A DNA stretch of 46,824 bases from an uncultured Prevotellaceae bacterium (GCA_900316975.1 ONFA01000029.1:1-46824); one strand, 5' to 3'. Positions 31,060 through 42,571 are shown, counted from the stretch's first letter. The notes: generated by a model not told the origin, from the sequence alone. Numbers and translations: made by a program.

Positions 31060-31518
31060 CTAATGAGAGCCAAAGACAATGACTCCAGTCCTTTCTCCCT
31101 TAGATATGTACAAAGCAAAAGTGGTATCGTCATCTTCTGATTCGCCCTCAGGAGCTGGTACACCATTACCCCACCATGTATCGAATTGATAATGGATGCT
31201 GTCTTTAGTGAACCACCGTGAAGCAGAATCGGTCGCTATCAATTCATCTATCTTCTCAAACATCTCATCCGACGGCACCGATTCAAATTCAATAAAAATG
31301 GTGTCTACGAAATCTATCCCTGACGGACCGTAAGCAAACCTCGTGACTTCATAATCGGGAATCTTCACTTTTGTAATTCTTTCAATTCTGTCGAGAGGCC
31401 ACCACTCCTTACACTTCTCAGGTGTAGGCGACATCCGACAAGACACAAAAGTTATCAGCACTAATGACAAAGCTGCAAGCAGCCGTGTCTGAATCTTAAT
31501 GAATCTACTTGTTTTCAT
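31060..31518 (-). CDS. Hypothetical lipoprotein (152 aa)
   Basis: A lipoprotein signal peptide ends at ITFVSC, placing the lipidated Cys at residue 27. The rest is an acidic soluble domain with many aromatic residues ('DYEVTRFAYGPSGIDFVDTI', 'SIHYQFDTWWGNGVPAPEGE') that I do not match to a family. It is probably anchored to the inner or outer membrane facing the periplasm. It stands alone on the strand, with a repeat element on its upstream side (31550-31771), which may carry or disrupt its promoter. Confidence 0.7.
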   Translation of the reverse strand: MKTSRFIKIQTRLLAALSLVLITFVSCRMSPTPEKCKEWWPLDRIERITKVKIPDYEVTRFAYGPSGIDFVDTIFIEFESVPSDEMFEKIDELIATDSASRWFTKDSIHYQFDTWWGNGVPAPEGESEDDDTTFALYISKGERTGVIVFGSH

Positions 31519-31549
31519 TCTTCTACTGGTTTAGATGGTTCATATGATT

Positions 31550-31717
31550 TTAGGGGTCTTCTAAAAATTCCCCGTTCATCAAATAATTAATCATAGAGCG
31601 CTTGATATGAACTCTTTCGCAAATTTTGGTCTTTCTTTGCATCTGTCTGATTGTCATTCGGTCACAATGCCCGCATTGTTCCCTCACTTCGCACAGCCAT
31701 CTGCCAAAGAAATCCAT
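31550..31717 (-). CDS. 55-aa ORF inside a transposon-like remnant
   Basis: The frame MDFFGRWLCEVREQCG...INYLMNGEFLEDP runs from 31717 to a stop within the left inverted repeat of the surrounding element. It is basic and helical, with Cys pairs. It may be the C-terminal relic of a transposase or a short element-encoded protein; the family is not recognised. Confidence 0.3.
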   Translation of the reverse strand: MDFFGRWLCEVREQCGHCDRMTIRQMQRKTKICERVHIKRSMINYLMNGEFLEDP

Positions 31718-31771
31718 CAAAATTTTCTGAAAGGCAATTTATAGAAGCCCCCTTTACACCAAACTGACGTT
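31550..31771. mobile_element. Transposon/MITE remnant with imperfect terminal inverted repeats
   Basis: The left end TAGGGGTCTTCTAAAAATTC (31551-31570) and the right end read on the minus strand, AAAGGGGGCTTCTATAAATT (31755-31736), are inverted copies matching at roughly 80 percent. Just outside the right end is AACGTCAGTTTGGTGTAAA (31771-31753, minus), the same motif as the ends of the repeats at 13291 and 26434. Size about 220 bp; contains one 55-codon frame. Confidence 0.45.
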
Positions 31772-31773
31772 AT

Positions 31774-34008
31774 TTACAGCAGTTGCACATTCTTCACCAT
31801 GGGCTTTCCGCCTTCAAATTTGATGGTGACTTTGAAGTTGGCAAAGTCGCTGTAGATATAGAGCGGGATGGTCTCGTCCTGCTTGGGCTCGTAGTCGAAT
31901 TTCAAGCGGATGTTGGATCCTGAAAGGTAGTTCTCCGAAGGACGTACCGCCTTGTCCTTGTCGTTGAGTTGGTGGAGCGAGAAGACGGGATCGATAAGGG
32001 TGAGGATGCGTGGCAATTCGATGCGCAGTTTCTTGTCCTTGCCTGTCACGAGGTTCTTCACATCGCGCTTCATGTCGTTCCAGATGTTGCCGTCGCTCAC
32101 CGTTCCATACACTTTCATGCCTTCCTGAATGATGGACTGAAGTTTGCCGTTGTCCACATTGAAATCGTCAAGGAGCTGTTGCTTGGCGGTTGAAAGCTGA
32201 GAGTTGTGGGTTGAGGGTTTAGAGTTGTTATCACGGGCTGCGGCTTCGGATGCTTTCATGTACTTGTAGTTCACGTTGTCAATCCAGCAGATTTTGTCGT
32301 CGGTCATGGCGATGGCACGAATGCGCGTGATGTCGTTGTATTTCTTGTCTTCATAGTTGAGTTTCACAACGCCAATCTCGGTCTTGTCGTTGTGCTTGAT
32401 GATGTTGACCGAGGGGAGTTTCTGCACATCGTATTCGTCCTTGTACATATCGGTATAGTGCAGACAAAGGAAGATGCGCACGTTCTCCAAGTCGATGTCG
32501 GAGCGGTTGTTGATGGTGACCTTGATTTCATCTTCCTTATCGGCAAGTGTCCAGTTGGTGGTTGGTTCCACCGCCACATCGAGAAATGACTGTTCGAGCA
32601 GTATCTGCCGGAAACTGCTATACATGTTCTCCTCACAGTACTGCATGTCGCTGAGCAGGCAGTCATATACACCCTGATTGCCACGACGGTAGAAGTGGTT
32701 GAAGATTTCCTCCTTGCTCTTCTCCACATCACCGTTCTGGGCATAGTAGTTTGCCTTGAGCAGGTTAGGACTGAAGATGCCAAAGCCTTCCATCGTGGAG
32801 CGGTAGAGCCGCAGCAAATACTTCCCTTCTGCCGATTTGTTGAGATAGGTGCGCGCCTTGTAACTGTCGAGCAGGTCGGTCAGTGCCGCTGCCTGTCGTG
32901 GATATTCCATCGATGCTTGGTCGAAATAAGATACGGCTTTGGCGATTTCTCCTTGTTCGCGGTAGAGTAACCCCTTCAGCACCAAAGCAGGGGCTGAACG
33001 GGAAGGATAGAGTTTCATGTAGTGGTCGAGAGTGGCTTCTGCCTCCATCTGCAATTCAGTCCGCTCATCGGGAGCAGAACGTTCAGTTGCCACTCCTGCA
33101 AGAACAGAGTCTGCCAAAGCAATGGTTTCATCAGCCCCCCTCAGACTCTGCGAAAGGTCATACTCCATAGAAGAGGACAATGTTCCCAAATTACCAACCT
33201 CACTGCTCATTTGGATTAGTGACAGTCCTTTCAGCAGCAATGCCTCACGGTTAGTCGGATACTCCTTCAGAATCTCCTGCGACTGGTTGTATGCCTCCAT
33301 TGGTTGTCCACCATACAGGTCAATGTATGCCTTATCTTTTTTCAGGCACAAAGCATCCCACTCCTGCATATACTTATAATAGACTGGTGCATAATCCTCC
33401 AAATACTGCACATAGGACATCCTCACAGCCTCTATTTCCCGTTCTAACTGGCGTTTGAGTTCCTTCTGCTTCTCATACTCTTCGAAGGCTGCCGTCTTTG
33501 CTTTGTCCATGCCACTACCCAACGAAACGGTGCTCAGTGTAGCATCACCCGTCAACATCGAACCGATTACGCCCACCGGATTCACCTCCGAAGCAAACGT
33601 GGTCGCCCCACTTGTGGCACTGCGCATCAGCATCCACACATCGTCCAGTTCTTTGTACTCCTTCTGCAATTCATACAGCCGCTGCAAGATGGGAAACAAT
33701 TTCTTTTTCTGCTCCAACACTTCAGGTGCCACACGGCTGAAGTCCTGCTTCGCCACATACTCGAGGTATGACATGAAGTCTTCTGACTGACACTGTGCCA
33801 CTTCCAACGCATTCATCGCCCTCACCGTTTCCTCAATGTCATAATCAGGCGATTTCGCTTCCATTGCTTCCCATGCAGGTTCAAACTCCTCAGAAGGCGT
33901 GTATTCCTCCAGATTGATGGCCTCAACGGGCCAGAAACGCCATGCAACAAAGGCGGCAATGCCCAGCACGACCACCCCTACAAGTGTCCAAACAATAATC
34001 TTTCTCAT
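31774..34008 (-). CDS. Membrane-anchored TPR-like protein (744 aa)
   Basis: One N-terminal TM helix (residues about 5-25; 'IIVWTLVGVVVLGIAAFVAW') anchors a large soluble part. A long helical segment at about 45-235 (with 'EEYEKQKELKRQLEREIEAV') is probably coiled coil. Tetratricopeptide-like pairs span about 240-470 ('AYNQSQEILKEYPTNREALL', 'APALVLKGLLYREQGEIAKA', 'SYFDQASMEYPRQAAALTDL'). A beta-rich C-terminal part follows (about 490-744). Residues about 594-607 (KPSTHNSQLST) are encoded by simple sequence like the intergenic repeats elsewhere in the window. Function unknown; TPR scaffolds usually hold protein complexes. It has a full promoter upstream and ends 2 bp from the repeat element, so its 3' end may have been set by that insertion. 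Confidence 0.8.
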   Translation of the reverse strand: MRKIIVWTLVGVVVLGIAAFVAWRFWPVEAINLEEYTPSEEFEPAWEAMEAKSPDYDIEETVRAMNALEVAQCQSEDFMSYLEYVAKQDFSRVAPEVLEQKKKLFPILQRLYELQKEYKELDDVWMLMRSATSGATTFASEVNPVGVIGSMLTGDATLSTVSLGSGMDKAKTAAFEEYEKQKELKRQLEREIEAVRMSYVQYLEDYAPVYYKYMQEWDALCLKKDKAYIDLYGGQPMEAYNQSQEILKEYPTNREALLLKGLSLIQMSSEVGNLGTLSSSMEYDLSQSLRGADETIALADSVLAGVATERSAPDERTELQMEAEATLDHYMKLYPSRSAPALVLKGLLYREQGEIAKAVSYFDQASMEYPRQAAALTDLLDSYKARTYLNKSAEGKYLLRLYRSTMEGFGIFSPNLLKANYYAQNGDVEKSKEEIFNHFYRRGNQGVYDCLLSDMQYCEENMYSSFRQILLEQSFLDVAVEPTTNWTLADKEDEIKVTINNRSDIDLENVRIFLCLHYTDMYKDEYDVQKLPSVNIIKHNDKTEIGVVKLNYEDKKYNDITRIRAIAMTDDKICWIDNVNYKYMKASEAAARDNNSKPSTHNSQLSTAKQQLLDDFNVDNGKLQSIIQEGMKVYGTVSDGNIWNDMKRDVKNLVTGKDKKLRIELPRILTLIDPVFSLHQLNDKDKAVRPSENYLSGSNIRLKFDYEPKQDETIPLYIYSDFANFKVTIKFEGGKPMVKNVQLL
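32189..32229 (-). repeat. Intergenic-type simple repeat translated inside the TPR gene
   Basis: On the minus strand this reads as AACTCTAAACCCTCAACCC, then ACAACTCTCAGC and TTTCAACC, the same class as the 22811-22854 spacer; both contain CTAAACCCTCA. It keeps the frame and gives a Ser/Thr/Pro/Asn-rich linker. Confidence 0.6.
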
Positions 34009-34030
34009 GAGTTACAAATATTTCATGTCG

Positions 34031-34062
34031 CAAAGATAAACATTCTTCTACACCTCTGCAAA
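34031..34062 (-). promoter_or_regulatory. Promoter of the TPR protein gene
   Basis: TTTG (34062-34059), 20 nt, then TATCTTTG (34038-34031) on the minus strand: full Bacteroidetes consensus, 23 bp before the ATG at 34008. Confidence 0.75.
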
Positions 34063-34128
34063 CGATTGGAGGAAAAAACTACTTATCAGTAAAAAACTAA
34101 ACCTTTTTGGGGGAGCAAGAACCAACTC

Positions 34129-34166
34129 AAAAAAAGAGGATGGGCTCTATTTGAACCCATCCTCTT
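34129..34166 (-). terminator. Terminator of the rpoBC transcript
   Basis: GAGGATGGG (34164-34156, minus) pairs with CCCATCCTC (34144-34136) and is followed by a T run. It lies 26 bp past the rpoC stop codon. Confidence 0.85.
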
Positions 34167-34189
34167 CGCTATTGAATCAATGTATTTGT

Positions 34190-37100
34190 TTAGAAATCGT
34201 TGTCGAACGAGGAGAATACCATGTCGGCATCGAAAGGACGACGCTCGACGGCCTGGAAGTCTTCCTTGGCGCCGACGATGATTTTGTCGAAGTCGCGCAT
34301 ACCAGTGCCGGCAGGGATGAGGTGACCGGAAATCACGTTCTCCTTCATGCCTTCGAGCGAGTCGCTCTTGCCACAGATGGCTGCCTCGTTAAGCACCTTC
34401 GTGGTCTCCTGGAATGATGCAGAAGACATGAAAGACTTGCTGCCGAGACCTGCACGGGTGATACCTTGCAGAATCTGTACAGATGTGGCAGGGATGGCAT
34501 CACGCGTCTGCACCAGCTTGAGGTCGCGACGCTTCAGCATGGAGTTCTCGTCGCGCAGTTTGCGGGCGGTGATAATCATACCTGGCTCCAACGTCTCGGA
34601 GTCGCCTGCATCGGTGACGAACTTCTTGCCCCAGATGCGGTCGTTCTCCTCGAGGAAGTCGAGTTTGTCAACAATGCCCTCTTCGAGGAAGCGGGTGTCA
34701 CCTGCGTCTTCAATCTTCACCTTGCGCATCATCTGGCGCACGATGATTTCGAAGTGCTTGTCGTTGATGGACACGCCCTGCATGCGATAGACGTCTTGCA
34801 CCTGGTTGACAATGTACTCCTGCACGGCAGTAGGACCCTTGATGGCAAGGATGTCGGCTGGCGTGATGGCTCCATCGGAAAGTGGTGTTCCGGCACGCAC
34901 ATAGTCGTTCTCCTGCACCAGAATCTGCTTGGACAGTGGCACAAGGTACTTGCGGACATCGCCCACCTTGGAGGTGAGAATGATTTCGCGGTTGCCACGC
35001 TTCACCTTACCCATTGTCACCTCTCCGTCGATTTCTGCCACGATGGCTGGGTTGGATGGGTTACGTGCCTCGAAGAGTTCGGTCACACGTGGAAGACCAC
35101 CCGTGATGTCACCAGCCTTGGCAACTGAACGTGGAATCTTCACAAGGATGTCACCAGCCTTGAGTTTCTGACCATCCTCCACCACGATGTGACCGTTGAT
35201 GGGGAATGAGTAAGTACGAAGCAGTTCACCATCTTTCTTGTCGAGGATGTGGCAGTAGGGCACTGCAGCACGGTCTTTTGCCTCTGTGACGATGAGGTCG
35301 CGAAGACCTGTGGTTTCATCGACATCGACACGATAAGTAAGACCTTCCTTCACACCTTCGAACTGTGCTACACCATCGAACTCTGTGACGATGACAGAGT
35401 TGAATGGATCCCAATCGGCAATGACCTGACCAGCCTCAACCGTATCGCCAGACTTGGCGTAGAGGTTGGCACCATATGGAACGGGAACGGTTGACAGGAT
35501 GATGCCTGTATTGAGATCGAGGAAACGGAGTTCTGCCAGACGCCCCACGACCACCTGACCTTCAGGATGCTCAGCAGTAGGACGTGCAACAGTGCGCAAT
35601 TCGTCGATTTCGATCTTAGACTTGTTCTTTGCCTTAATCTGTGCATTGGCAGCTGCGTTACCTGCGACACCACCGGCGTGGAACGTACGGAGGGTCAACT
35701 GCGTACCAGGTTCACCGATGGCTTGTGCAGCGATGACACCGACAGCCTCGCCCTTCTGCACCATGCGCTGAGTGGCGAGGTTACGTCCGTAGCACTTCAT
35801 GCAGACACCCTTCTTGCTCTCGCAAGTGAGGACGGAACGAATTTCAACACTCTCAATGCCACATGCCTCAATTTCGGCAGCAATGCGATCGGTGATTTCC
35901 TCACCACTGGCAACAATGAGTTCGTTGGTCTTCGGATTGACGATGTCATGAACAGATACACGACCCAGAATGCGCTCCGCTAATGATGCCACCACACGGT
36001 CACCATCCTTGAGGGCTGTACAAATCAAGCCACGGAGTGTACCACAATCTTCCTCGTTGACAATGACATCGTGGGAAACATCGACGAGACGACGAGTCAG
36101 ATAACCTGCATCGGCTGTCTTGAGGGCTGTGTCGGCAAGACCCTTACGGGCACCGTGAGTAGAGATGAAGTATTCGAGCACAGACATGCCTTCCTTGAAG
36201 TTAGAAAGGATTGGGTTCTCGATGATGTTATTGTCGGAAGCACCTGCTTTCTGAGGCTTAGCCATCAGACCACGCATACCTGCCAACTGAGAAATCTGGT
36301 CAGCAGAACCACGGGCTCCAGAGTCGAGCATCATGAAGACTGCGTTGAAACCTTGGTCTGCCTCGGTCATCTGCTTCATGAGGGTCTTCTTGAGCGAGTC
36401 GTTCACCTTGGTCCAAGTCTCGACCACCTGCTGGTAACGGTCCTTGTCTGTGATAAGACCCATCTGATAGTTCATGGTAATCTGGTCAACAGCATCGTGA
36501 CCATCCTGAACAATCTGCTCCTTCTCGGCAGGAATGATGATATCGTCAAGCACGAAGGACAGACCGCCCTCATATGCCTTGCGGTAACCGAGGTTCTTGA
36601 TACCATCGAGGAACTCACAAGCACGTGCCATACCTACACCCTTGATAACACGGGTGATGACTTTCTTCAATGCCTTCTTACCAATGACCTCGTTAACGAA
36701 GCCTATCTCCTCTGGAACCACCTCATTGATGGTGATGCGACCAACAGTGGTTTCCACAAGATGCTTGTATGGATTACCATTCTCATCAATGTCACGAACT
36801 ACACACTTAATCAGTGCGTGCACATCAACCTTGCCTTCATTGTAGGCGATGATGGCTTCCTCGGGACCATAGAATGTAAGTCCTTCACCCTTAGCCCCAG
36901 GACGCACCTTTGAGATATAGTAGAGGCCGAGCACCATGTCCTGAGAAGGAACAGTGATAGGTTCTCCACTGGCAGGGGAGAGGATGTTATGTGACTGAAG
37001 CATCAGCAACTGAGCCTCAAGGATTGCCTCATTGGAAAGCGGAAGATGGACAGCCATCTGGTCACCATCGAAGTCGGCGTTGAACGCTGTACATGCAAGT

Positions 37101-38494
37101 GGGTGAAGCTGGATTGCCTTACCCTCAATCATGCGAGGCTGGAATGCCTGGATACCCAGACGGTGCAGTGTAGGTGCACGGTTGAGGAGCACGGGGTGAC
37201 CCTTCATCACGTATTCGAGGATATCCCAAACAACGGGATCGCGACGGTCAACGATCTTCTTGGCTGACTTCACGGTCTTCACGATACCACGCTCGATAAG
37301 CTTGCGGATGACGAATGGCTTGTAAAGTTCTGCCGCCATGAGTTTTGGCAGACCACACTCACCCATATTCAGTTCAGGACCTACGACAATAACGGAACGT
37401 GCAGAATAGTCAACACGCTTACCGAGGAGGTTCTGACGGAAACGGCCCTGCTTACCCTTGAGGGCATCGGAAAGAGACTTCAACGGACGGTTGCTCTCGC
37501 TCTTCACAGCACTGCTCTTACGAGAGTTATCGAAGAGAGAATCGACTGCCTCCTGAAGCATACGCTTCTCGTTACGGAGGATGACATCAGGAGCCTTAAT
37601 CTCAATGAGCCGCTTGAGTCGGTTGTTACGGATGATGACACGGCGATAGAGGTCATTGAGGTCAGATGTGGCGAAACGTCCACCATCCAGTGGAACGAGC
37701 GGACGAAGGTCTGGAGGCGTCACAGGAATGTTATGCATAATCATCCACTCTGGACGACTCTTGCCCTTGCTGGCGCGGAAAGATTCCACCACCTGCAGAC
37801 GTTTGAGTGCCTCGGTCTTACGCTGAACGGAACCATCCTTGTCGGCAGCAGCACGCAATTCGTTGGCTAGGTGATCGAGGTCGATGCGCTTGAGCATATA
37901 CTCAATCGCTTCTGCCCCCATCATAGCAATGAACTTGTTGGGATCCTCGTCGGGAAGCAACTCATTATTGGGGTCGAGGTTGTCAACGATATCGTAGTAC
38001 TCTTCTTCAGAAAGGAGTTCACCATCAAGGATATTCTTTTCTGCATCCTCGGCAACACCTGCCTGAATGATGATGTAACGCTCGTAATAGATGACAGCGT
38101 CGAGTTTTTTTGTTGGAAGACCAAGAAGATAGCCAATCTTGTTAGGCAGTGAACGGAAATACCAGATGTGAGCGACTGGCACAACGAGTGCAATGTGACC
38201 TGTACGCTCACGGCGCACCTTCTTCTCCGTCACCTCCACACCACATCGGTCGCAGACGATACCCTTATAGCGAATGCGCTTGTATTTGCCACAATGGCAT
38301 TCATAGTCCTTGGTAGGACCAAAGATACGTTCGCAGAAGAGACCATCGCGCTCGGGCTTGTAAGTGCGGTAGTTGATGGTTTCTGGCTTCAGCACCTCAC
38401 CATAACTGTTCTCAAGGATTTCTTCTGGAGAAGCAAGACTGATGGTAATCTTGGTGAAATTATTTTTGATTTTTGATTCTTTCTTAAAAGCCAT
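34190..38494 (-). CDS. rpoC: RNA polymerase subunit beta' (1434 aa)
   Basis: Catalytic subunit of RNA polymerase. The Mg-binding motif [16 protein letters not shown] is at residues 472-487. The N-terminal zinc site is C66, C68, C81, C84 (CHC...CDRC) and the second zinc cluster is the '[14 protein letters not shown]' region. The C-terminal half carries the trigger-loop and jaw regions ('[16 protein letters not shown]'). I start it at 38494 ([13 protein letters not shown]). The frame continues upstream to 38578, but those 28 codons are tandem-repeat DNA from the rpoB spacer (repeated TVKPQ) and are not conserved protein. Normal length for Bacteroidetes. It is the last gene of the cluster, followed by a terminator. 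Confidence 0.98.
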   Translation of the reverse strand: MAFKKESKIKNNFTKITISLASPEEILENSYGEVLKPETINYRTYKPERDGLFCERIFGPTKDYECHCGKYKRIRYKGIVCDRCGVEVTEKKVRRERTGHIALVVPVAHIWYFRSLPNKIGYLLGLPTKKLDAVIYYERYIIIQAGVAEDAEKNILDGELLSEEEYYDIVDNLDPNNELLPDEDPNKFIAMMGAEAIEYMLKRIDLDHLANELRAAADKDGSVQRKTEALKRLQVVESFRASKGKSRPEWMIMHNIPVTPPDLRPLVPLDGGRFATSDLNDLYRRVIIRNNRLKRLIEIKAPDVILRNEKRMLQEAVDSLFDNSRKSSAVKSESNRPLKSLSDALKGKQGRFRQNLLGKRVDYSARSVIVVGPELNMGECGLPKLMAAELYKPFVIRKLIERGIVKTVKSAKKIVDRRDPVVWDILEYVMKGHPVLLNRAPTLHRLGIQAFQPRMIEGKAIQLHPLACTAFNADFDGDQMAVHLPLSNEAILEAQLLMLQSHNILSPASGEPITVPSQDMVLGLYYISKVRPGAKGEGLTFYGPEEAIIAYNEGKVDVHALIKCVVRDIDENGNPYKHLVETTVGRITINEVVPEEIGFVNEVIGKKALKKVITRVIKGVGMARACEFLDGIKNLGYRKAYEGGLSFVLDDIIIPAEKEQIVQDGHDAVDQITMNYQMGLITDKDRYQQVVETWTKVNDSLKKTLMKQMTEADQGFNAVFMMLDSGARGSADQISQLAGMRGLMAKPQKAGASDNNIIENPILSNFKEGMSVLEYFISTHGARKGLADTALKTADAGYLTRRLVDVSHDVIVNEEDCGTLRGLICTALKDGDRVVASLAERILGRVSVHDIVNPKTNELIVASGEEITDRIAAEIEACGIESVEIRSVLTCESKKGVCMKCYGRNLATQRMVQKGEAVGVIAAQAIGEPGTQLTLRTFHAGGVAGNAAANAQIKAKNKSKIEIDELRTVARPTAEHPEGQVVVGRLAELRFLDLNTGIILSTVPVPYGANLYAKSGDTVEAGQVIADWDPFNSVIVTEFDGVAQFEGVKEGLTYRVDVDETTGLRDLIVTEAKDRAAVPYCHILDKKDGELLRTYSFPINGHIVVEDGQKLKAGDILVKIPRSVAKAGDITGGLPRVTELFEARNPSNPAIVAEIDGEVTMGKVKRGNREIILTSKVGDVRKYLVPLSKQILVQENDYVRAGTPLSDGAITPADILAIKGPTAVQEYIVNQVQDVYRMQGVSINDKHFEIIVRQMMRKVKIEDAGDTRFLEEGIVDKLDFLEENDRIWGKKFVTDAGDSETLEPGMIITARKLRDENSMLKRRDLKLVQTRDAIPATSVQILQGITRAGLGSKSFMSSASFQETTKVLNEAAICGKSDSLEGMKENVISGHLIPAGTGMRDFDKIIVGAKEDFQAVERRPFDADMVFSSFDNDF

Positions 38495-38509
38495 GTTATA
38501 TATATCTGT

Positions 38510-38588
38510 TTTTACGGTTTGAGGTTTTACGGTTTGAGGTTTTACGGTTTGAGGAGCCGTATGACCGCACGACCGCACGACCGTATGA
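38510..38588. repeat. Two tandem-repeat arrays filling the rpoB-rpoC spacer
   Basis: A 15-bp unit, TTTTACGGTTTGAGG, repeats three times exactly (38510, 38525, 38540). An 8-bp unit, CCGTATGA/CCGCACGA, then repeats four times (38557-38588). Together they take up most of the 107-bp spacer between two essential genes. Confidence 0.85.
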
Positions 38589-38601
38589 CCGATGATATTT
38601 A

Positions 38602-41600
38602 TTAATCCAATGAGATGCTAAGACCGAGGCCACGAAGTTCGTGGAGAAGCACGTTGAGTGACTCGGGGATGCCAGGAGTTGGCATTGGGTCGCCCTTCAC
38701 GATGGCTTCATAGGCCTTGCTACGGCCGTTGACATCATCTGACTTAATCGTAAGGATCTCTTGAAGAACATGTGCCGCACCGAATGCCTCGAGTGCCCAA
38801 ACCTCCATTTCTCCGAAACGCTGACCACCAAACTGGGCTTTACCACCAAGTGGCTGTTGAGTGATAAGAGAGTAAGGACCGATGGAACGTGCGTGCATCT
38901 TGTCCTCGACCATGTGACCGAGTTTCAGCATGTAGGTCACACCGACTGTTGCCGGCTGGTCAAAGCGAAGACCCGTTTCACCATTGTAGAGGTATGTACG
39001 TCCGTAACGTGGAAGCCCCGCCTTGTCTGTCCATTCGCAGAGGTCCTCCAGACGAGCACCGTCAAAGATTGGAGTGGCAAACTTGACATTGAGTTTCTTG
39101 CCTGCTGCACCTAACACGGTCTCAAAAATCTGACCGATGTTCATACGTGAAGGCACACCCAGCGGGTTGAGCACGATATCTACAGGAGTACCATCCTCAA
39201 GGAACGGCATATCTTCCTGACGAACAATCTTAGACACGATACCCTTATTACCGTGACGACCTGCCATCTTATCGCCCACACCCATCTTACGCTTCTTAGC
39301 AATGTAAACCTTAGCCATCTGGATGATACCTGACGGGAGCTCATCACCAATGGTGAGTGCAAACTTCTTGCGATGAAGTTCTGCAGCCAAAATCTTGTAC
39401 TGCTTGAGGTAGTTGATAACCAACTGACGAATCAGGTCATTGGTATGCTCATCCTTTGTCCAGCCAGACAACTGAACGGCTGTATAATCAATATTATGGA
39501 GAGCACCTGCAATGAATTTGGCACCTGCAGGGATGATATCGGCACCCATATAATCCTTCACGCCCTTAGAGGTCTTACCCTTTGTCAGTGTAAGAATCTT
39601 GTCAATGAGGATTTCCTTCAGGCCATCCATCTTGTCCTGATATTCCTGGTCGTACTTAGGCAGAATCTTTTTGTCCTCAGCCTTCGAAGCACGAGTCTTG
39701 ATGGCCTTAGAGAAAAGTTTCTTGTCAATCACGACACCAGCAAGAGATGGGGTTGCCTTGAGAGACGCATCCTTCACATCGCCCGCCTTGTCACCAAAGA
39801 TGGCACGAAGCAACTTCTCTTCAGGTGTTGGATCTGATTCACCCTTTGGCGTAATCTTACCAATGAGAATGTCACCTGGTTCGATGCGAGCACCGACACG
39901 TACAATACCATTTTCGTCAAGATCTTTGGTTGCATCCTCGCTGACGTTTGGAATATCAGCAGTAAGTTCCTCAACACCACGCTTAGTTTCACGTACTTCG
40001 AGCGAGTACTCATCCACATGAACTGAGGTGAGGAGGTCTTCACGAACAACACGTTCGTTCAGCACGATAGCATCCTCATAGTTGTAACCCTTCCAAGGCA
40101 TATATGCCACGAGAAGGTTACGGCCCAATGCCAACTCACCATTCTCAGTTGCATAACCTTCTGTAAGGATATCACCCTTCTTCACCTTCTGACCACGGTC
40201 ACAAATAGGACGGAGGTCGATAGTCATGTTCTGATTGGTACGACGGAACTTTGGAATCTTATATTCCTTCAATGCTGGTTCGAAACTTACGAACTCCTCA
40301 TCTTCGGTACGGTTGTAGAGAATACGGATTGTTGTTGCATCAACATATTCAACCACACCGTCACCTTCTGCAACAATCATAGTACGTGAATCTTCACACA
40401 CCTGCTTCTCAATACCTGTACCAACAATAGGAGCCTCAGTGCGAATCAATGGAACTGCCTGACGCATCATGTTAGAGCCCATAAGTGCACGGTGGGCATC
40501 GTCGTGCTCCAAGAAAGGAATCAACGCTGCTGCTATAGATGCAATTTGCTGAGGAGCGACATCCATGTAGTCAACCTCTGATGGAGGAACCACTGGGTAG
40601 TCAGCATCCTGACGACACTTCACGACCTTACGGATGAAGTGACCATCGTCTGTCAATGGGGCATTGCCCTGACCGATAATCTTATTTTCTTCTTCCTCGG
40701 CAGAAAGATAAACGATGTGATCATTATCAATATCGGCAACACCATCTATTACCTTACGATAAGGAGTTTCAATGAAGCCGAGGTTGTTAATCTTTGCATA
40801 GACACAAAGAGAAGAAATCAGACCGATGTTTGGACCTTCAGGGGACTCGATTGGACACAAACGGCCATAGTGAGTGTAGTGTACGTCACGAACCTCGAAA
40901 CCCGCACGTTCACGAGAAAGACCACCGGGACCAAGGGCTGAAAGACGACGCTTGTGAGTCACCTCAGCAAGAGGATTGGTCTGGTCCATGAACTGAGACA
41001 AGGGGTTTGTTCCGAAGAAGGAATTGATGACACTTGAAATGGTCTTGGCGTTAATCAAGTCCGTTGGAGAGAACACCTCATTGTCACGCACATTCATACG
41101 TTCACGGATGGTGCGGCTCATACGAGCAAGACCACTGGCAAACTGATTAGAGAGTTGTTCACCGACGGTGCGCACACGACGATTCGAAAGGTGGTCAATA
41201 TCATCGACTACAGCCTTTGAATTAGCCAACTCAACGAGATACTTGATAATCTCAATGATGTCTTCCTTCGTCAGAACACGAATCTCCGGGTCAATAGAAA
41301 GATTCAACTTTCGGTTGATGCGGTAACGACCCACATCACCGAGGTCATAACGCTTGTCGGAGAAGAACAAACCGTTGATCACCTCACGAGCAGAAGCATC
41401 ATCGGCTGGGTCTGCATTGCGGAGTTGACGATAAACGTAAGTGATGGCTTCCTTTTCAGAGTTACTCGGGTCTTTCTGAAGGGTATTAAATATGATAGAG
41501 AAGTCTGCCGTATTGGCATCTTCACGCTGCACAAGAATGGTCTCAACACCTGAATCCAAGATTTTTTCAATGACATCATCGTCAATGACATTGTCACGGT

Positions 41601-42411
41601 CAACCACAATCTCGTTACGCTCGATAGAAACAACTTCACCAGTATCTTCATCCACAAAGTCCTCATTCCAAGACTGAAGAATGCGGGCAGCGAGTTTGCG
41701 TCCCTTTGCCTTTTTGAGATTTGTTGCATTCACTTTAATCTCATCCGAAAGATTAAAGATGTCAAGAATGTCCTTGTCATTCTCAAATCCGATGGCACGG
41801 AGGAGCGTTGTCACAGGCAACTTCTTCTTACGGTCAATGTATGCGTACATCACATTGTTGATGTCGGTGGCGAACTCAATCCAAGAGCCCTTGAATGGAA
41901 TGATACGAGCAGAGAAAAGAGGAGTACCGTTAGCGTGAACGCTTGAGCCGAAGAACACGCCAGGAGAACGGTGCAACTGAGATACGACAACACGTTCCGC
42001 ACCATTGATTACGAACGTTCCGTTGTCTGTCATATAAGGAATCGAACCCAGGAACACATCCTGAATGACGGTGTCGAAATCCTCATGGTCTGGGTCTGAG
42101 CAATAAAGTTTGAGTTTTGCCTTCAAAGGAACACTATAAGTCAAGCCGCGTTCCAGGCACTCTTCAATAGAGTAGCGTGGAGCGTCGATGTAGTAATCCA
42201 AGAACTCAAGCACAAAGTTATTGCGAGTGTCTGCAATGGGGAAATTCTCTGCAAAGACCTTGTAAAGTCCATCCTTCTTGCGCTTCTCAGGTGGCGTGTC
42301 CAACTGAAGAAAATCCCTGAACGACTTGAGCTGCACGTCCAAGAAGTCAGGATATGGCATCGGGTTCTTTACGGTTGCAAAGTTTACTCGGTTGTTGATG
42401 ATTTGAGACAT
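38602..42411 (-). CDS. rpoB: RNA polymerase subunit beta (1269 aa)
   Basis: Second large subunit of RNA polymerase. The rifampicin-pocket region is wild type: '[20 protein letters not shown]' followed by [19 protein letters not shown], with the Asp, His and Ser that mutate in resistance all in their standard forms. Other conserved blocks are visible: '[19 protein letters not shown]', '[15 protein letters not shown]', '[15 protein letters not shown]' and '[17 protein letters not shown]'. The start at 42411 ([11 protein letters not shown]) removes 21 upstream codons ([11 protein letters not shown]...) that lack conservation. Between rplL and rpoB is a strong hairpin with a T run that may attenuate transcription. 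Confidence 0.98.
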   Translation of the reverse strand: MSQIINNRVNFATVKNPMPYPDFLDVQLKSFRDFLQLDTPPEKRKKDGLYKVFAENFPIADTRNNFVLEFLDYYIDAPRYSIEECLERGLTYSVPLKAKLKLYCSDPDHEDFDTVIQDVFLGSIPYMTDNGTFVINGAERVVVSQLHRSPGVFFGSSVHANGTPLFSARIIPFKGSWIEFATDINNVMYAYIDRKKKLPVTTLLRAIGFENDKDILDIFNLSDEIKVNATNLKKAKGRKLAARILQSWNEDFVDEDTGEVVSIERNEIVVDRDNVIDDDVIEKILDSGVETILVQREDANTADFSIIFNTLQKDPSNSEKEAITYVYRQLRNADPADDASAREVINGLFFSDKRYDLGDVGRYRINRKLNLSIDPEIRVLTKEDIIEIIKYLVELANSKAVVDDIDHLSNRRVRTVGEQLSNQFASGLARMSRTIRERMNVRDNEVFSPTDLINAKTISSVINSFFGTNPLSQFMDQTNPLAEVTHKRRLSALGPGGLSRERAGFEVRDVHYTHYGRLCPIESPEGPNIGLISSLCVYAKINNLGFIETPYRKVIDGVADIDNDHIVYLSAEEEENKIIGQGNAPLTDDGHFIRKVVKCRQDADYPVVPPSEVDYMDVAPQQIASIAAALIPFLEHDDAHRALMGSNMMRQAVPLIRTEAPIVGTGIEKQVCEDSRTMIVAEGDGVVEYVDATTIRILYNRTEDEEFVSFEPALKEYKIPKFRRTNQNMTIDLRPICDRGQKVKKGDILTEGYATENGELALGRNLLVAYMPWKGYNYEDAIVLNERVVREDLLTSVHVDEYSLEVRETKRGVEELTADIPNVSEDATKDLDENGIVRVGARIEPGDILIGKITPKGESDPTPEEKLLRAIFGDKAGDVKDASLKATPSLAGVVIDKKLFSKAIKTRASKAEDKKILPKYDQEYQDKMDGLKEILIDKILTLTKGKTSKGVKDYMGADIIPAGAKFIAGALHNIDYTAVQLSGWTKDEHTNDLIRQLVINYLKQYKILAAELHRKKFALTIGDELPSGIIQMAKVYIAKKRKMGVGDKMAGRHGNKGIVSKIVRQEDMPFLEDGTPVDIVLNPLGVPSRMNIGQIFETVLGAAGKKLNVKFATPIFDGARLEDLCEWTDKAGLPRYGRTYLYNGETGLRFDQPATVGVTYMLKLGHMVEDKMHARSIGPYSLITQQPLGGKAQFGGQRFGEMEVWALEAFGAAHVLQEILTIKSDDVNGRSKAYEAIVKGDPMPTPGIPESLNVLLHELRGLGLSISLD

Positions 42412-42510
42412 CTTATATGTTTGATTTGAATGATGATTCAGATTATAAAGATAGATGGAAGCGTGCCGAGGCATCAGCCATCTAATAGCAGGAGGAGAAT
42501 CCTAAAAGAC

Positions 42511-42550
42511 ACAAAAAGGTTAAGAACCCTCAACCTGAGGATTCTTAACC
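42511..42550 (-). terminator. Attenuator-like hairpin between rplL and rpoB
   Basis: On the minus strand a 14-bp stem (42550-42537 with 42531-42518, one G-U pair, 5-nt loop) is followed by TTTTTGT. It looks like an intrinsic terminator inside the operon. E. coli has a partial terminator at the same place, which sets the ratio of L7/L12 to RNA polymerase. Confidence 0.75.
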
Positions 42551-42571
42551 ATCGTATTCAAAGGTGATAAA

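Noticed and set aside
36071..36913. Plus-strand frame of 280 codons opposite rpoC
   Set aside because: Shadow of a highly conserved essential gene.
38495..38578. N-terminal extension of rpoC
   Set aside because: Encoded by tandem repeats (TVKPQ units) of the spacer and absent from the conserved protein; MAFKKESK is the normal start.
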